64,000 bases of DNA, from positions 1,860,001 through 1,924,000 of the forward strand of contig NZ_CP150274.1 of assembly GCF_037977055.1 (NCBI RefSeq), read 5' to 3'. This DNA is from Paenibacillus sp. FSL K6-1096. Its GTDB lineage: Bacteria > Bacillota > Bacilli > Paenibacillales > Paenibacillaceae. Position numbers and translations under genes: made by a program. Of the stretch, positions 54,145 through 62,021 are shown in pieces; the first letter of the stretch is position 1, and each line of letters begins with the position of its first letter. The notes under the pieces are model-generated. The model had not been told where the DNA came from and made no database searches. It worked only from the letters and a program-made list of their open reading frames with translations.

Positions 54145-54540
54145 TTATGACATAAGTCTTGTGATCCAGTCCATTACGGGATGATAAAAAACATAAATCC
54201 CCGTAATCACGGCAAACACCGCCGCTAAGAGGACAGCGCCTGCGGCGGTATCTTTGGCCTTCTTCGCCAGCGGATGAATCTCGGGCGAGACCAGATCGAT
54301 CGTCGCCTCAATCGCCGTGTTCAGCAGCTCAGCCGTCAGCACCAGGGTGATTGCCAGCAGCAGCAGCATCCAGCTGGACGGAGGAAGCCGGAGCACAGCG
54401 GCGGCGGCCACAACCAGAAGAGCAAAACAGCTGTGCACCTTCATATTCAGCTCCGATTTGAAGGCCGCTGCAATGCCCTGCGCTGCAAAACGGAAGGAAT
54501 GCCAGAATTTTTTGTGGCCTGCCGCCGTATTCTTGACCAT
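54145..54540 (-). CDS. dgkA: Diacylglycerol/undecaprenol kinase family protein DgkA
   Basis: Small integral membrane kinase, 131 residues with three or four membrane segments. It has the family motifs SFRFAAQGIAAAFKSELNMKVH near 15-36, ELLNTAIEATIDL near 70-82 (metal/ATP binding Glu, Asn) and HPLAKKAKDTAAGAVLLAA near 89. In Bacillales this enzyme mainly phosphorylates undecaprenol, recycling the carrier lipid for wall synthesis. Its ATG overlaps the ybeY stop (TAATG), so the two are cotranslated. Confidence 0.93.
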   Translation of the reverse strand: MVKNTAAGHKKFWHSFRFAAQGIAAAFKSELNMKVHSCFALLVVAAAAVLRLPPSSWMLLLLAITLVLTAELLNTAIEATIDLVSPEIHPLAKKAKDTAAGAVLLAAVFAVITGIYVFYHPVMDWITRLMS

Positions 54541-55040
54541 TAGCGTGTCAACCCGACCTGAGCCAGAACCTTCTCCTGCTTGGACATCATTTCCGCTTCC
54601 GCTTCAGGGTCCTGGTGGTCATAACCCAGCAAGTGCAGGAACCCGTGAACGAACAGGAAGCCCAGCTCCCGTTCCAGGGAATGGCCGTATTCCTCAGCCT
54701 GCTCCTGTGCCCGGGTAACCGAGATAATAATATCCCCCAGCACATTGGGCACTTCCTCCAGCTCCTCGTCTTCTTCCGCCAGGTCGTACCGGATCTCCAG
54801 CTCATCTTCTCCGGTTTCATTCATTGCAAAAGACAGCACATCCGTCGGACGGTCAATGCCCCGGTATTCCAGATTCAGCTCATGAATCCGCTCATTATTG
54901 ACAAAGGTCAGGTCCACTTCACCCTCGGCAATCCCTTCGGCTTCACCGGCCTTCTGCAGGATCGTCTCCAGCAGCTCGATCAGACGGCTGTTAATTTCAT
55001 ATTCTTCCTGTTCATTGTTCCAAACGACGCTCAGGCTCAT
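54540..55040 (-). CDS. ybeY: rRNA maturation endoribonuclease YbeY
   Basis: Metal-dependent RNase needed for 16S rRNA 3' end processing and ribosome quality control; 166 residues. Motifs LTFVNNERIHELNLEYRGIDRPTDVLSFAMN near 47-77 and the zinc-binding HGFLHLLGYDH near 130-140 with three histidines. AAGGGG nine bases upstream supports the start at 55040. The 5' end overlaps the pgpH stop by 29 bases; the stop overlaps dgkA. Confidence 0.95.
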   Translation of the reverse strand: MSLSVVWNNEQEEYEINSRLIELLETILQKAGEAEGIAEGEVDLTFVNNERIHELNLEYRGIDRPTDVLSFAMNETGEDELEIRYDLAEEDEELEEVPNVLGDIIISVTRAQEQAEEYGHSLERELGFLFVHGFLHLLGYDHQDPEAEAEMMSKQEKVLAQVGLTR

Positions 55041-57291
55041 GTGTACTGGCCCCTTCCTCTTTTTTGGGCTTGCGCACATCCTCCGGATATTCGATCCGGG
55101 AATGGAAGATGCCCATAACGGTCTCTTTGAGTGTACGTGCGATAATATCCAGCTCTTTGAGCGTCAGATCGCATTCATCGAACTGATGGTCATCCAGCCG
55201 GCTTTTGATAATTTTCTCGATCATCGTCTCCACCTGCACTACAGTAGGCTTGCGGAGCGAACGGACCGCGGCCTCCACACTGTCGGCAATCCCGACCACT
55301 GCGGATTCCTTCGACTGCGCCTTAGGTCCCGGATACCGGAAATCCTCCTCGGTGAAGTCAGGCTCCACCCCTTTTTCCTCTGCAAGCTTCAACGCCTTAT
55401 GATAAAAATAATGCAGGAACGTCGTACCATGATGCTGCTCGGCAATATCGCGGATCGGCTTCGGCAGCTTGTATTCCTTCTGCATTTCCACCCCGTCGCG
55501 GGCGTGGGCCACAATGATTGATTTGCTCAGCTTCGGCTCAATCGAATCATGCGGATTCTCCATATTGTTCTGGTTCTCAATGAAGTAGAACGGCCGCTTC
55601 GTCTTGCCGATATCGTGATAATACGAGCCTACGCGGCACAGCAGGCCGTCCGCACCTATCGCTTCAGCCGCCGCCTCGGACAGATTGCCGACCATGACAC
55701 TGTGGTGATAGGTTCCCGGTGTCTCGGTGAGCAGCTTGCGCAGCAGCGGATGGTTCGGGTTCGACAATTCTACGAGCTTCAGCGCCGACAGAATGCCGAA
55801 CGTAACCTCGAAGAATGGCATCAGTCCAATGACGAGAACCGCAGTCAGCAGCCCCCCGGCAAAAGAGAAGCCCAGTGCATACAGGGTAGAGGTCTCATTC
55901 CACACGCCGCCGCCCAGCATCGTCAGGATGGCTACCGTCAGGCAGCCGAACAGGGATACCATAATCCCGCCCTTCAGGAGTGTAGAGCGTTGCCCCGCAC
56001 GGTGCGTGGAGAAGATGGCGACATAGCTCACAATCAGCGCAAAGAAGCCGAAGGTGAAATCAAATACCGTATTCTGCTGCACATTCAGAAGAATGCTGGC
56101 CAGAACGCTGAACAGAATCGAGCAGAAATAAGCCAGCGTCATATCCAGCAGCATGGAGATCAGCATCGCACCCAGCGCAACCGGAGCCAGATAGCCTATA
56201 TAGGTCCGGACATCGGTCTGCAGGAAGGCGGTCAGCTTCATCAAAACAATAGTTATGATAAATACCAGTACCAGCATAAGCAGCTGGGAATTATTATACT
56301 TGAATCCCGAGGCTCCGCCGTTATAGCGGATGAAGGTCAGCAGTCCAAAGGACAGCAGTGCAGACAGCAGGAACAGTCCGAGCTGCGGCCAGTAGTTGAT
56401 TTCCTTGCTCAGCAGCCCGTTTTCGTCCAGCAGCTTGTACAGTTCCGGCGTAATCTCCTGGTTCTTGGCGACCAGCACATCACCTTGCTCGATGAACACA
56501 TCCGGCGTGTTCTGCCGGGCCTGTACCTTCGCTTCCTTGGTGGCATCCTCGTCATAGAACTTGTTGGCGGTGATGACCAGCCGCACCAGCTCCTGTACCA
56601 CCTCGCGGGCGGTACGCTGCCCCAGCGAGCTGACACTGACCAGCTCAGCCACCCTGGCACGCGCCGTCTGGGCATCGGTAATCTGGTCATTCATCAGCTT
56701 GGTGACAATGTCCCGGGCCACCGGCTTCATCTCGATGATGTCCTGGGAGGTCAGCCGGGGGATTTTGATATAGGTCTCTTCGGGAATCACATACGCCTGA
56801 TCCTGGATCACGGACTGCATTTCGTCCAGCAAATGCTCGGAATACGTTCCGGCCTTGGAACTGGCAGCCACGAAATTCAGAATGAAATCATTGGCCCGAC
56901 GCGGAATTTCCTCCCGGTAGATCTTCGTCTTCTCACTCTGCGAGATCGTATCATCCTGATTGAGCCCGTCAATCCGGTCTAGCAGCATGGTTACGAGATT
57001 CTCCGACCGCATCGGTATAATCGCATACCGGTTGGGCACGTTCTCGGCCGCCTCTTCCTGGGCTTTCAGCTTGGCATTGGTGTCCAGGATCTGCTTGGGC
57101 GCTGTAATCTCCTTCGCGCTGCGTGTCCCCTCTTTGATATCATATTTCTTCGGCAACAGATCAGAGGACAGGCTGAAGTAGAAAACTAGCCCCAATAACA
57201 GGAAAAGAGCATAGCGCGAAACCGCGCTATACTTCCATCCGCTGGTACTATATACAAATCCGCTTAATTTCGATGGTTGCTTGGAGGCCAT
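55012..57291 (-). CDS. pgpH: 7TM-HD phosphodiesterase PgpH (cyclic di-AMP)
   Basis: Membrane phosphodiesterase of 759 residues of the 7TMR-HD family, known in Listeria and Bacillus to degrade c-di-AMP. One N-terminal membrane segment (about 25-45), a large extracellular region (50-320), seven membrane segments (about 325-520) and a cytoplasmic HD domain with LTETPGTYHHSVMVGNLSEAA near 545 (metal-binding His), YYHDIGKTKRP near 585 (HD) and IVAHARDGVEM. The C-terminus has ADSVEAAVRSLRKP. Between phoH and ybeY, the conserved order. Confidence 0.94.
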   Translation of the reverse strand: MASKQPSKLSGFVYSTSGWKYSAVSRYALFLLLGLVFYFSLSSDLLPKKYDIKEGTRSAKEITAPKQILDTNAKLKAQEEAAENVPNRYAIIPMRSENLVTMLLDRIDGLNQDDTISQSEKTKIYREEIPRRANDFILNFVAASSKAGTYSEHLLDEMQSVIQDQAYVIPEETYIKIPRLTSQDIIEMKPVARDIVTKLMNDQITDAQTARARVAELVSVSSLGQRTAREVVQELVRLVITANKFYDEDATKEAKVQARQNTPDVFIEQGDVLVAKNQEITPELYKLLDENGLLSKEINYWPQLGLFLLSALLSFGLLTFIRYNGGASGFKYNNSQLLMLVLVFIITIVLMKLTAFLQTDVRTYIGYLAPVALGAMLISMLLDMTLAYFCSILFSVLASILLNVQQNTVFDFTFGFFALIVSYVAIFSTHRAGQRSTLLKGGIMVSLFGCLTVAILTMLGGGVWNETSTLYALGFSFAGGLLTAVLVIGLMPFFEVTFGILSALKLVELSNPNHPLLRKLLTETPGTYHHSVMVGNLSEAAAEAIGADGLLCRVGSYYHDIGKTKRPFYFIENQNNMENPHDSIEPKLSKSIIVAHARDGVEMQKEYKLPKPIRDIAEQHHGTTFLHYFYHKALKLAEEKGVEPDFTEEDFRYPGPKAQSKESAVVGIADSVEAAVRSLRKPTVVQVETMIEKIIKSRLDDHQFDECDLTLKELDIIARTLKETVMGIFHSRIEYPEDVRKPKKEEGASTHEPERRLEQ

Positions 57292-57308
57292 GAAGACAAT
57301 CCCCTTTG

Positions 57309-58280
57309 TTATTGAAGGTTTTCGGCAGCGCGGTCATAGGCAACGATAATTCTCTGCACCAGGGAATGACGGACAACGTCCTGTTCTGCAAAATACACAA
57401 AACCAAGCTCCTCAATGCCCGATAATATCGCCGTAGCTTCGATCAGCCCTGATTTCTTGCCGCGCGGCAGGTCGATCTGGGTCACATCGCCCGTGATGAC
57501 CATCTTGGAGCCGAAGCCCAGACGGGTGAGGAACATTTTCATCTGCTCAGGTGTGGTATTCTGAGCCTCGTCGAGGATAATAAAAGCATCCTCCAGCGTC
57601 CGCCCGCGCATATAGGCAAGCGGCGCTATCTCGATCAGCCCGCGCTCCAGCGCCTTGGCCACCTGATCGGGCCCCATGACGTCGTACAAGGCGTCGTAGA
57701 GCGGCCGGAGATAAGGATCTACCTTCTCCTGCAAATCTCCCGGAAGGAAGCCCAGGTTCTCCCCTGCCTCCACCGCCGGACGCGTCAGCACAATTCGCTT
57801 GACTGAGCCTTCCTTCAGCGCGGCAACTGCAAGCACCACGGCCAGATAAGTCTTGCCGGTGCCCGCCGGGCCGATGCCGAAGACAATATCACGCTTCTTG
57901 ATCGTGGTCACATAATGCTTCTGGCCGATCGTCTTGACGCGGATCGGTTTGCCGCGGAAGGTGGTTGTAATCTCGCCCTTGAACAGGTCGAGCAGCTGGT
58001 CGGCGCGGAAATCCTTCGCCAGCTCCACGGCGTAGTGCACATCGCGTTCACTTAACAGGTAACCGCCCCGCACCAGCGACAGCAGCACATTGAACAGCTG
58101 GCCGAGCATGTCCACTTCCCGCTCAGCGCCGCGTATCGTAATTTCAGCTTCCCGGGAGTCGATCACTGCCGGGATTTCTTTTTCGATAATTTTCAGGAAT
58201 CCATCCTGCGGGCCGAATAAGGCTTGCGCCTCGCCGGCGTTCTGTAAAGATATCTGAATGCTTGCAGTCTGTTCTGACAA
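57309..58280 (-). CDS. PhoH family ATPase (PhoH/YbeZ type)
   Basis: Cytoplasmic ATPase of 323 residues. A short N-terminal KH-like part (LFGPQDGFLKIIEKEIP) precedes the PhoH ATPase domain: Walker A GPAGTGKTYLAV near 137-148, RPAVEAGENLGFLPGDLQEKVDPYL, Walker B FIILDEAQNTTPEQ near 233, and ITGDVTQIDLPRG. It acts with YbeY in RNA metabolism in other bacteria and lies two genes upstream of ybeY. The start is TTG at 58280 after AATGAGG. It differs from the PIN-fused PhoH at 22615-23946. Confidence 0.94.
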   Translation of the reverse strand: MSEQTASIQISLQNAGEAQALFGPQDGFLKIIEKEIPAVIDSREAEITIRGAEREVDMLGQLFNVLLSLVRGGYLLSERDVHYAVELAKDFRADQLLDLFKGEITTTFRGKPIRVKTIGQKHYVTTIKKRDIVFGIGPAGTGKTYLAVVLAVAALKEGSVKRIVLTRPAVEAGENLGFLPGDLQEKVDPYLRPLYDALYDVMGPDQVAKALERGLIEIAPLAYMRGRTLEDAFIILDEAQNTTPEQMKMFLTRLGFGSKMVITGDVTQIDLPRGKKSGLIEATAILSGIEELGFVYFAEQDVVRHSLVQRIIVAYDRAAENLQ

Positions 58281-58295
58281 GTAGCCTCATTCTCC

Positions 58296-59477
58296 TCAAT
58301 GGTTTACTATCGGAAGTTCTTCCGCAATTCTCTCTTCCACCTCAAACAGCACTTTCATATAAACTTTACCATTCTCTTTCTTCTCATGCAAAATTTTTTG
58401 ACTTTTAATCACACTATCCGCACCATAACGCGCGAAAATATCCTTCCGGGCCCGCAGCAGCCCTTCCTCATGTGCAGCCTCCGGTGTAAGCGTCTCCGCC
58501 GTGTATTTGATCTCCAGCTCCTTCTCGGTCAGCAGACCCAGCGGCAGCTGGAATGACCGCCAGGACAGCATATCCGGCTCCGAAAGCGTACGCGATTTCG
58601 CAAAGCCGGAATCCCCGTAGCCCCACAGCTGGACCGCCCACTTGCCGAGTACAAGATACGTGCGGTCTTTACGTTCCCCGGTATAGGCACTGCCCGTCCG
58701 TTTGAGCGGAACCTCCAGATTATATTCATGCCAGACCAGGCCCTTAACCTCGCCCTTGGCCACCACTAACTGTCTGTTCTCCTCATCACCCAGCACGCCG
58801 GAGATGAGGATGTCCCCTTTTTTGACGCGCGTATTCCGGGTGACGACCGGCCTTCCCTGCTCCGCATAGATTTCGGTCACCACCGCATCGGTCCGGCTGA
58901 CCAGATGGCGCTGGCTAAGCAAAGGCTTGTTCTCCGGGCGGTCCGCCTCCACGACCTGGATAGTAATGCTCGTCCCCGTCCGGTGGAAGCCGGCCCAGGT
59001 CAGGCCCGGAACCAGACTGGTCAGCTCCCGGGAGAGCTCGTCCGATTCTTTCATGCGCCAGATCCACTGGAACGGGTATACCCCCTCCTTGCGGGCGGCC
59101 TCCAGGATATCCTCATCCGCGATGCGGGTATTTCCTTCCACCTTGACGCTCCACACCATAGAGCATAACAGCAGCAGGCCAACACCGAAGATCAGCACAC
59201 CTGCCGCAAAAAACTTCCGCCGCCACAAGCGCGCCACTCGGAACGGAAGCCCGTAGCGGGCCGTAACATGCATCCGGCAGCCTGTCTTTCTCAGCAGCGG
59301 ACGGAGCCGGAAAAAGTCGTTCAACAGCACATTCAGGGAAGCGCCGTCCCCGGCAGGCCTCACATCCCAGATGATGATGCCCGCACCGGTTACAGCATTG
59401 ATCAACCTTTCCACCTGCGGTCCCGTCACATGCAGTGTAACGAACCCCCGCAGTGATGCCAGAGGCGGCTCTTTCAT
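58296..59477 (-). CDS. yqfD: Sporulation protein YqfD
   Basis: Membrane protein of 393 residues in the YqfD family, made in the mother cell under sigma-E in B. subtilis and related to SpoIV-like proteins. A soluble N-terminal domain (SLRGFVTLHVTGPQVERLIN...) is followed by one membrane segment (about 90-112) and a large extracytoplasmic region with VKVEGNTRIADEDIL (POTRA-like), VPGLTWAGFHRTGTSITIQVVEAD near 152-175 and KKGDILISGVLG near 215. The ATG overlaps the yqfC stop (ATGA). Role in spore formation is inferred from the family. Confidence 0.93.
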   Translation of the reverse strand: MKEPPLASLRGFVTLHVTGPQVERLINAVTGAGIIIWDVRPAGDGASLNVLLNDFFRLRPLLRKTGCRMHVTARYGLPFRVARLWRRKFFAAGVLIFGVGLLLLCSMVWSVKVEGNTRIADEDILEAARKEGVYPFQWIWRMKESDELSRELTSLVPGLTWAGFHRTGTSITIQVVEADRPENKPLLSQRHLVSRTDAVVTEIYAEQGRPVVTRNTRVKKGDILISGVLGDEENRQLVVAKGEVKGLVWHEYNLEVPLKRTGSAYTGERKDRTYLVLGKWAVQLWGYGDSGFAKSRTLSEPDMLSWRSFQLPLGLLTEKELEIKYTAETLTPEAAHEEGLLRARKDIFARYGADSVIKSQKILHEKKENGKVYMKVLFEVEERIAEELPIVNH

Positions 59478-59767
59478 GAGTTCTCCCCACTTTCCTTATA
59501 TCTGATTTCACCGATCATTCCTTCAACGGCAAGCTCCTGTCCCAGAATGTTGCGGATGATCAGCCCTTGGCCGGAAATCTCCAGCTCCCCTTGGGCCAGC
59601 GCCAGCCTGAGCTGCTCCGAAGAGAAATGCAGCACGCCGCGGTGATTCTCAATATACAGCTCCTTATTGCCGATCAGGGTGATCCGGGGCATCTCCTGCA
59701 GCACATCCTGCGGTAGATCCAGTATCCCGTTTGTCCATCCCCGCAGCCTGCGGCCGATACGGGTCAT
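59474..59767 (-). CDS. yqfC: Sporulation protein YqfC
   Basis: Small protein of 97 residues of the YabP/YqfC family. WTNGILDLPQDVLQEMPRITLIGNKELYIENHRGVL fills residues 11-46 and IRNILGQELAVEGMIGEIRY the C-terminus, the pattern of this family. GGGGGAG nine bases upstream fixes the start at 59767; the longer open frame above it is non-coding. Overlaps yqfD by ATGA. Expressed under sigma-E in B. subtilis; a loosely sigma-E-like CATAAGGT lies about 50 bases upstream but the -35 is weak. Confidence 0.9.
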   Translation of the reverse strand: MTRIGRRLRGWTNGILDLPQDVLQEMPRITLIGNKELYIENHRGVLHFSSEQLRLALAQGELEISGQGLIIRNILGQELAVEGMIGEIRYKESGENS

Positions 59768-59842
59768 AAGTAGACGCTCCCCCTTCCTGCCTTCTGTACA
59801 CCTTATGCGGGAGGGTGTTTTTTTATGTGAACAAGTGACGCC

Positions 59843-59880
59843 AAAAAAGCCTGAACCGCCTCCTGACAAGGCTGATTCAG
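59843..59880 (-). terminator. Terminator-like hairpin upstream of yqfC
   Basis: CTGAA..GCC pairs with GGC..TTCAG across an internal mismatch, followed by GCTTTTTT on the minus strand. No annotated transcript ends here, since yqeY has its own terminator at 60100. Confidence 0.5.
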
Positions 59881-60099
59881 ACTTGGCTGTATCCCTTTTC
59901 TTTTCTTCAATAATCATTTCAGGGAACACTGCATATGATAATTAGTGACAGTACGGCTCCCTGGTCCATGATATCCGGTATATTAGTTCATAGAACAAGT
60001 GGAAACGGCTTTGACGTCCTTGTAAAGGACGGTATCGTTTCAGCGAGAATTATAAGGATAAGTTATCATGTGAAACATATAAATTCTTATATTTGAACG
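59881..60099. other. Non-coding gap with a repeat-like hairpin
   Basis: No gene. It holds the structured element at 60002-60041 and AT-rich DNA. It lies between the yqeY terminator and the terminator-like hairpin before yqfC. Confidence 0.5.
60002..60041. repeat. Two-stem palindrome, possible dispersed intergenic element
   Basis: GAAACG (60002-60007) pairs with CGTTTC (60036-60041), enclosing a second stem GTCCTT/AAGGAC (60016-60021 with 60025-60030). Compact and self-complementary, unlike the flanking AT-rich DNA. Confidence 0.5.
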
Positions 60100-60124
60100 A
60101 AAAACACCCCTATTTCTAGGGGTG
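60100..60124 (-). terminator. Intrinsic terminator after yqeY
   Basis: Perfect eight-base stem CACCCCTA/TAGGGGTG with a GAAA tetraloop, then TTTTT on the minus strand. Confidence 0.9.
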
Positions 60125-60135
60125 CTAGCGTTATA

Positions 60136-60579
60136 TTATTGCAGAAATTGCTGAACCACTTGGTTCACAAGCTTACCATCGGCGCGTCCTTTGACCTTAG
60201 GCATCAGCGCGCTCATCAACTTACCCATATCACTTTTCGAAGAAGCACCGGTTTCCTGGATGGTCTGCTGTACAATTACTTTAATTTCTTCTTCGGAAAG
60301 CTGCTCGGGAAGATACTTAATGATAATCTCGATTTCTGCCTTAGTAGTCGCGGCAAGCTCTTCACGACCCGCTGCTTCAAATTCTTGGAGGGCATCTTTG
60401 CGCTGTTTGATCTCACGACTAAGGATATCAAGCACTTCGTTGTCGTCTAACGGTCTCTTCAAATCTATTTCAAGATACTTTATGGTAGAACGAACCATTC
60501 GAATGGTGGAGAGTGTGAACTTGTCCTTACTCTTCATCGCTTGCTTCATATCTTCGTTCAATCGTTCGCTAAGATTCAT
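60136..60579 (-). CDS. yqeY: GatB/YqeY domain protein
   Basis: Small helical protein of 147 residues. The domain also occurs at the C-terminus of GatB: LSERLNEDMKQAMKSKDKFTLSTIRMVRSTIKYLEI at the start, LDILSREIKQRKDALQEFE near 50-68 and MGKLMSALMPKVKGRADGKLVNQVVQQFL at the end. Probably a tRNA-binding fold; no proven function. It follows rpsU by 14 bases, as in many Firmicutes, and is closed by a strong terminator. Confidence 0.95.
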   Translation of the reverse strand: MNLSERLNEDMKQAMKSKDKFTLSTIRMVRSTIKYLEIDLKRPLDDNEVLDILSREIKQRKDALQEFEAAGREELAATTKAEIEIIIKYLPEQLSEEEIKVIVQQTIQETGASSKSDMGKLMSALMPKVKGRADGKLVNQVVQQFLQ

Positions 60580-60594
60580 GCGTGGGTAATCCTC

Positions 60595-60768
60595 CTAAAA
60601 CTTTCTCTTACGAGCAGCCTCAGACTTCTTCTTGCGCTTTACGCTTGGCTTCTCATAATGCTTGCGTTTCTTCACCTCAGCCAAGACACCATCCTTAGCA
60701 ATGGAGCGTTTAAAGCGACGAAGTGCAGCATCAATTGTCTCGTTTTTGCGAACTTTCGTTTCAGACAC
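60595..60768 (-). CDS. rpsU: Small ribosomal subunit protein bS21
   Basis: Ribosomal protein of 57 residues: [20 protein letters not shown] at the start, then [25 protein letters not shown], the very basic S21 tail. The start is GTG at 60768 with GGAGGG eight bases upstream, giving the standard length; the longer open frame above it overlaps the promoter. It has a near-consensus promoter and is followed by yqeY. Confidence 0.97.
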   Translation of the reverse strand: MSETKVRKNETIDAALRRFKRSIAKDGVLAEVKKRKHYEKPSVKRKKKSEAARKRKF

Positions 60769-60829
60769 CAGTTTTCCCTCCCTCCGACCAGACCGTCCAA
60801 GAGCATAACAACACGGTTCATCACCTTTC

Positions 60830-60859
60830 ATTATAGGTCAAACTTAAATAAGGTGTCAA
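60830..60859 (-). promoter_or_regulatory. rpsU promoter
   Basis: TTGACA (60859-60854), 18-bp spacer, TATAAT (60835-60830). Both hexamers are consensus sigma-A. Confidence 0.9.
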
Positions 60860-60905
60860 CCTTCGTGCTATTCTTTTTTGGGCCGGTCCGTTTGCAGATT
60901 GCCGC

Positions 60906-61265
60906 TTATGCGTGGGAAGCAGAATTCCCGGTCAGGGCGCCCAGCTTGGCTCCGCCAAGCAGATGATAATGCAGATGCGGCACCGCCATCCCGCTGTCCG
61001 GCCCGCAGTTATTGATCAGCCGGTAGCCGCTCTCGGCAATGCCCAGCTCTGCTGCAAGCTGCTGTGCAACCGCGTGAATCTCGCCGATCAGCGGCAGATC
61101 CTCAGGCTTGACGTCATTCATCGAAGCGATGTATTTCTTCGGGATAATCAGCACATGCACGGGGGCGGCAGGCTCAATATCATAGAACGCCAGAATCCGC
61201 TCATTCTCAAACACCTTGTTCGACGGAATCGAACCTTCGATAATTTTGCTGAACACAGTCTCCAT
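60906..61265 (-). CDS. HIT family nucleotide-binding protein
   Basis: Histidine-triad protein of 119 residues, probably a purine nucleoside phosphoramidase or nucleotide hydrolase. It begins METVFSKIIEGSIPSNKVFE, has APVHVLIIPKKYIASMNDV near 33-51 and the catalytic triad in VPHLHYHLLGG near 95-105. GGGAGG ten bases before the ATG sets the start at 61265. It precedes rpsU but rpsU has its own promoter. Confidence 0.94.
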   Translation of the reverse strand: METVFSKIIEGSIPSNKVFENERILAFYDIEPAAPVHVLIIPKKYIASMNDVKPEDLPLIGEIHAVAQQLAAELGIAESGYRLINNCGPDSGMAVPHLHYHLLGGAKLGALTGNSASHA

Positions 61266-61370
61266 TCCAAGCATCCTCCCAGTCCATTTGTGATGCAGAA
61301 GCTTCATTTCGGTGATCCAATGCCTCTAATCATACAGGATTCCATGCGGTTCCGAAAGGGGAAGAGGATT

Positions 61371-61389
61371 CTTAGCTGTATTATAACAG
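61371..61389. repeat. 19-bp direct repeat, left copy
   Basis: CTTAGCTGTATTATAACAG, identical to 61956-61974. The last ten bases are repeated at once in tandem (ATTATAACAG). CTGT...ACAG inside it is palindromic. Confidence 0.85.
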
Positions 61390-61532
61390 CATTATAACAG
61401 CGAGGGATTGGCTGAGGGGGCCAGTCCATACAAGATCAGCCTTACGGGTGGACGGTGCTGGCGGCTATTAGCGGCATCCGGCAGCGGTCATGCGGAAGTC
61501 ACGCAGGGCATGTGTGCTCTATCCGATTTTGA

Positions 61533-61775
61533 TCGGTTTTTCGATTATATTTGGCCTGTGCGCCCTCATCCGGCGTATTGTGGTCGGTTTTTCGATTACA
61601 CTTGGCCTACACGCTGTCCCCGGCGCCTAATGTGGTCGGTTTTCCGATTACATCTGACCCGTACACCCTCCGCGCACGCAATGTGGTCGGTTTTTCGATT
61701 ATATCTGACCCGTACACCCTCCGCGCACCCAATGTGGTCGGTTTTTCGATTATATTGGCCCGTGCCTCTGCCTTT
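61533..61775. repeat. 51-bp tandem repeat, five copies
   Basis: Units start (TCGGTTTTTCGATTA) at 61533, 61584, 61636, 61687 and 61738: spacings 51, 52, 51, 51. Copies 3 and 4 are almost identical over the whole unit; in copies 1, 2 and 5 only the first 18 bases and the ATGTGG before them are well kept. In each, AATGTGGTCG can pair with CGATTATATT (three G-U pairs) around a GTTTTT loop. Confidence 0.85.
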
Positions 61776-61849
61776 GTCCGGTATCACGTCCCAGTATCAA
61801 TCGGACAGTAGCGGTTCAGCGGGATACAGAAGACTTTCCTTAAAAAGAC

Positions 61850-61943
61850 AAAAAAAAGAAACACCCTTCACAGCTTATAAGCTGCTTCGGCGGCGGACGT
61901 ATGAGAAGGAAAATTCCCTGTCATACGTCCGCCGAGGTGTTTC
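61850..61943 (-). terminator. Branched terminator after sbcC
   Basis: Outer stem GAAACACC (61943-61936) with GGGTGTTTC (61866-61858). Inside are a 13-base hairpin GGCGGACGTATGA/TCATACGTCCGCC and a small CAGCTTATAAGCTG hairpin. Eight T follow on the minus strand. The whole makes a three-way junction ending in a U-tract, about 80 bases past the sbcC stop. Confidence 0.8.
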
Positions 61944-61955
61944 AAATGATGTCGG

Positions 61956-61974
61956 CTTAGCTGTATTATAACAG
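61956..61974. repeat. 19-bp direct repeat, right copy
   Basis: CTTAGCTGTATTATAACAG, identical to 61371-61389, 585 bp away. The two copies bracket the 51-bp array and the branched terminator. Confidence 0.85.
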
Positions 61975-62021
61975 GGGGTTGGAGGTGTATCTGTGATCAT
62001 CGTCACATCCAACCCCGGTTA

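Noticed and set aside
59768..59842. Sigma-E promoter for yqfC
   Set aside because: A CATAAGGT element fits the -10 loosely, but the -35 is poor; only mentioned with the gene.
61533..61775. CRISPR-like array
   Set aside because: Only five units, repeats and spacers both drift, adjacent units 3 and 4 share their supposed spacers, and there are no cas genes.
61408..61971. Plus-strand frame of 187 codons with a 17-residue repeat (MWSVFRLYLTRTPSAH)
   Set aside because: The repeat is the 51-bp array read in frame. One unit is 52 bp, which shifts the frame, and the end runs through the branched terminator; there is no ribosome site.
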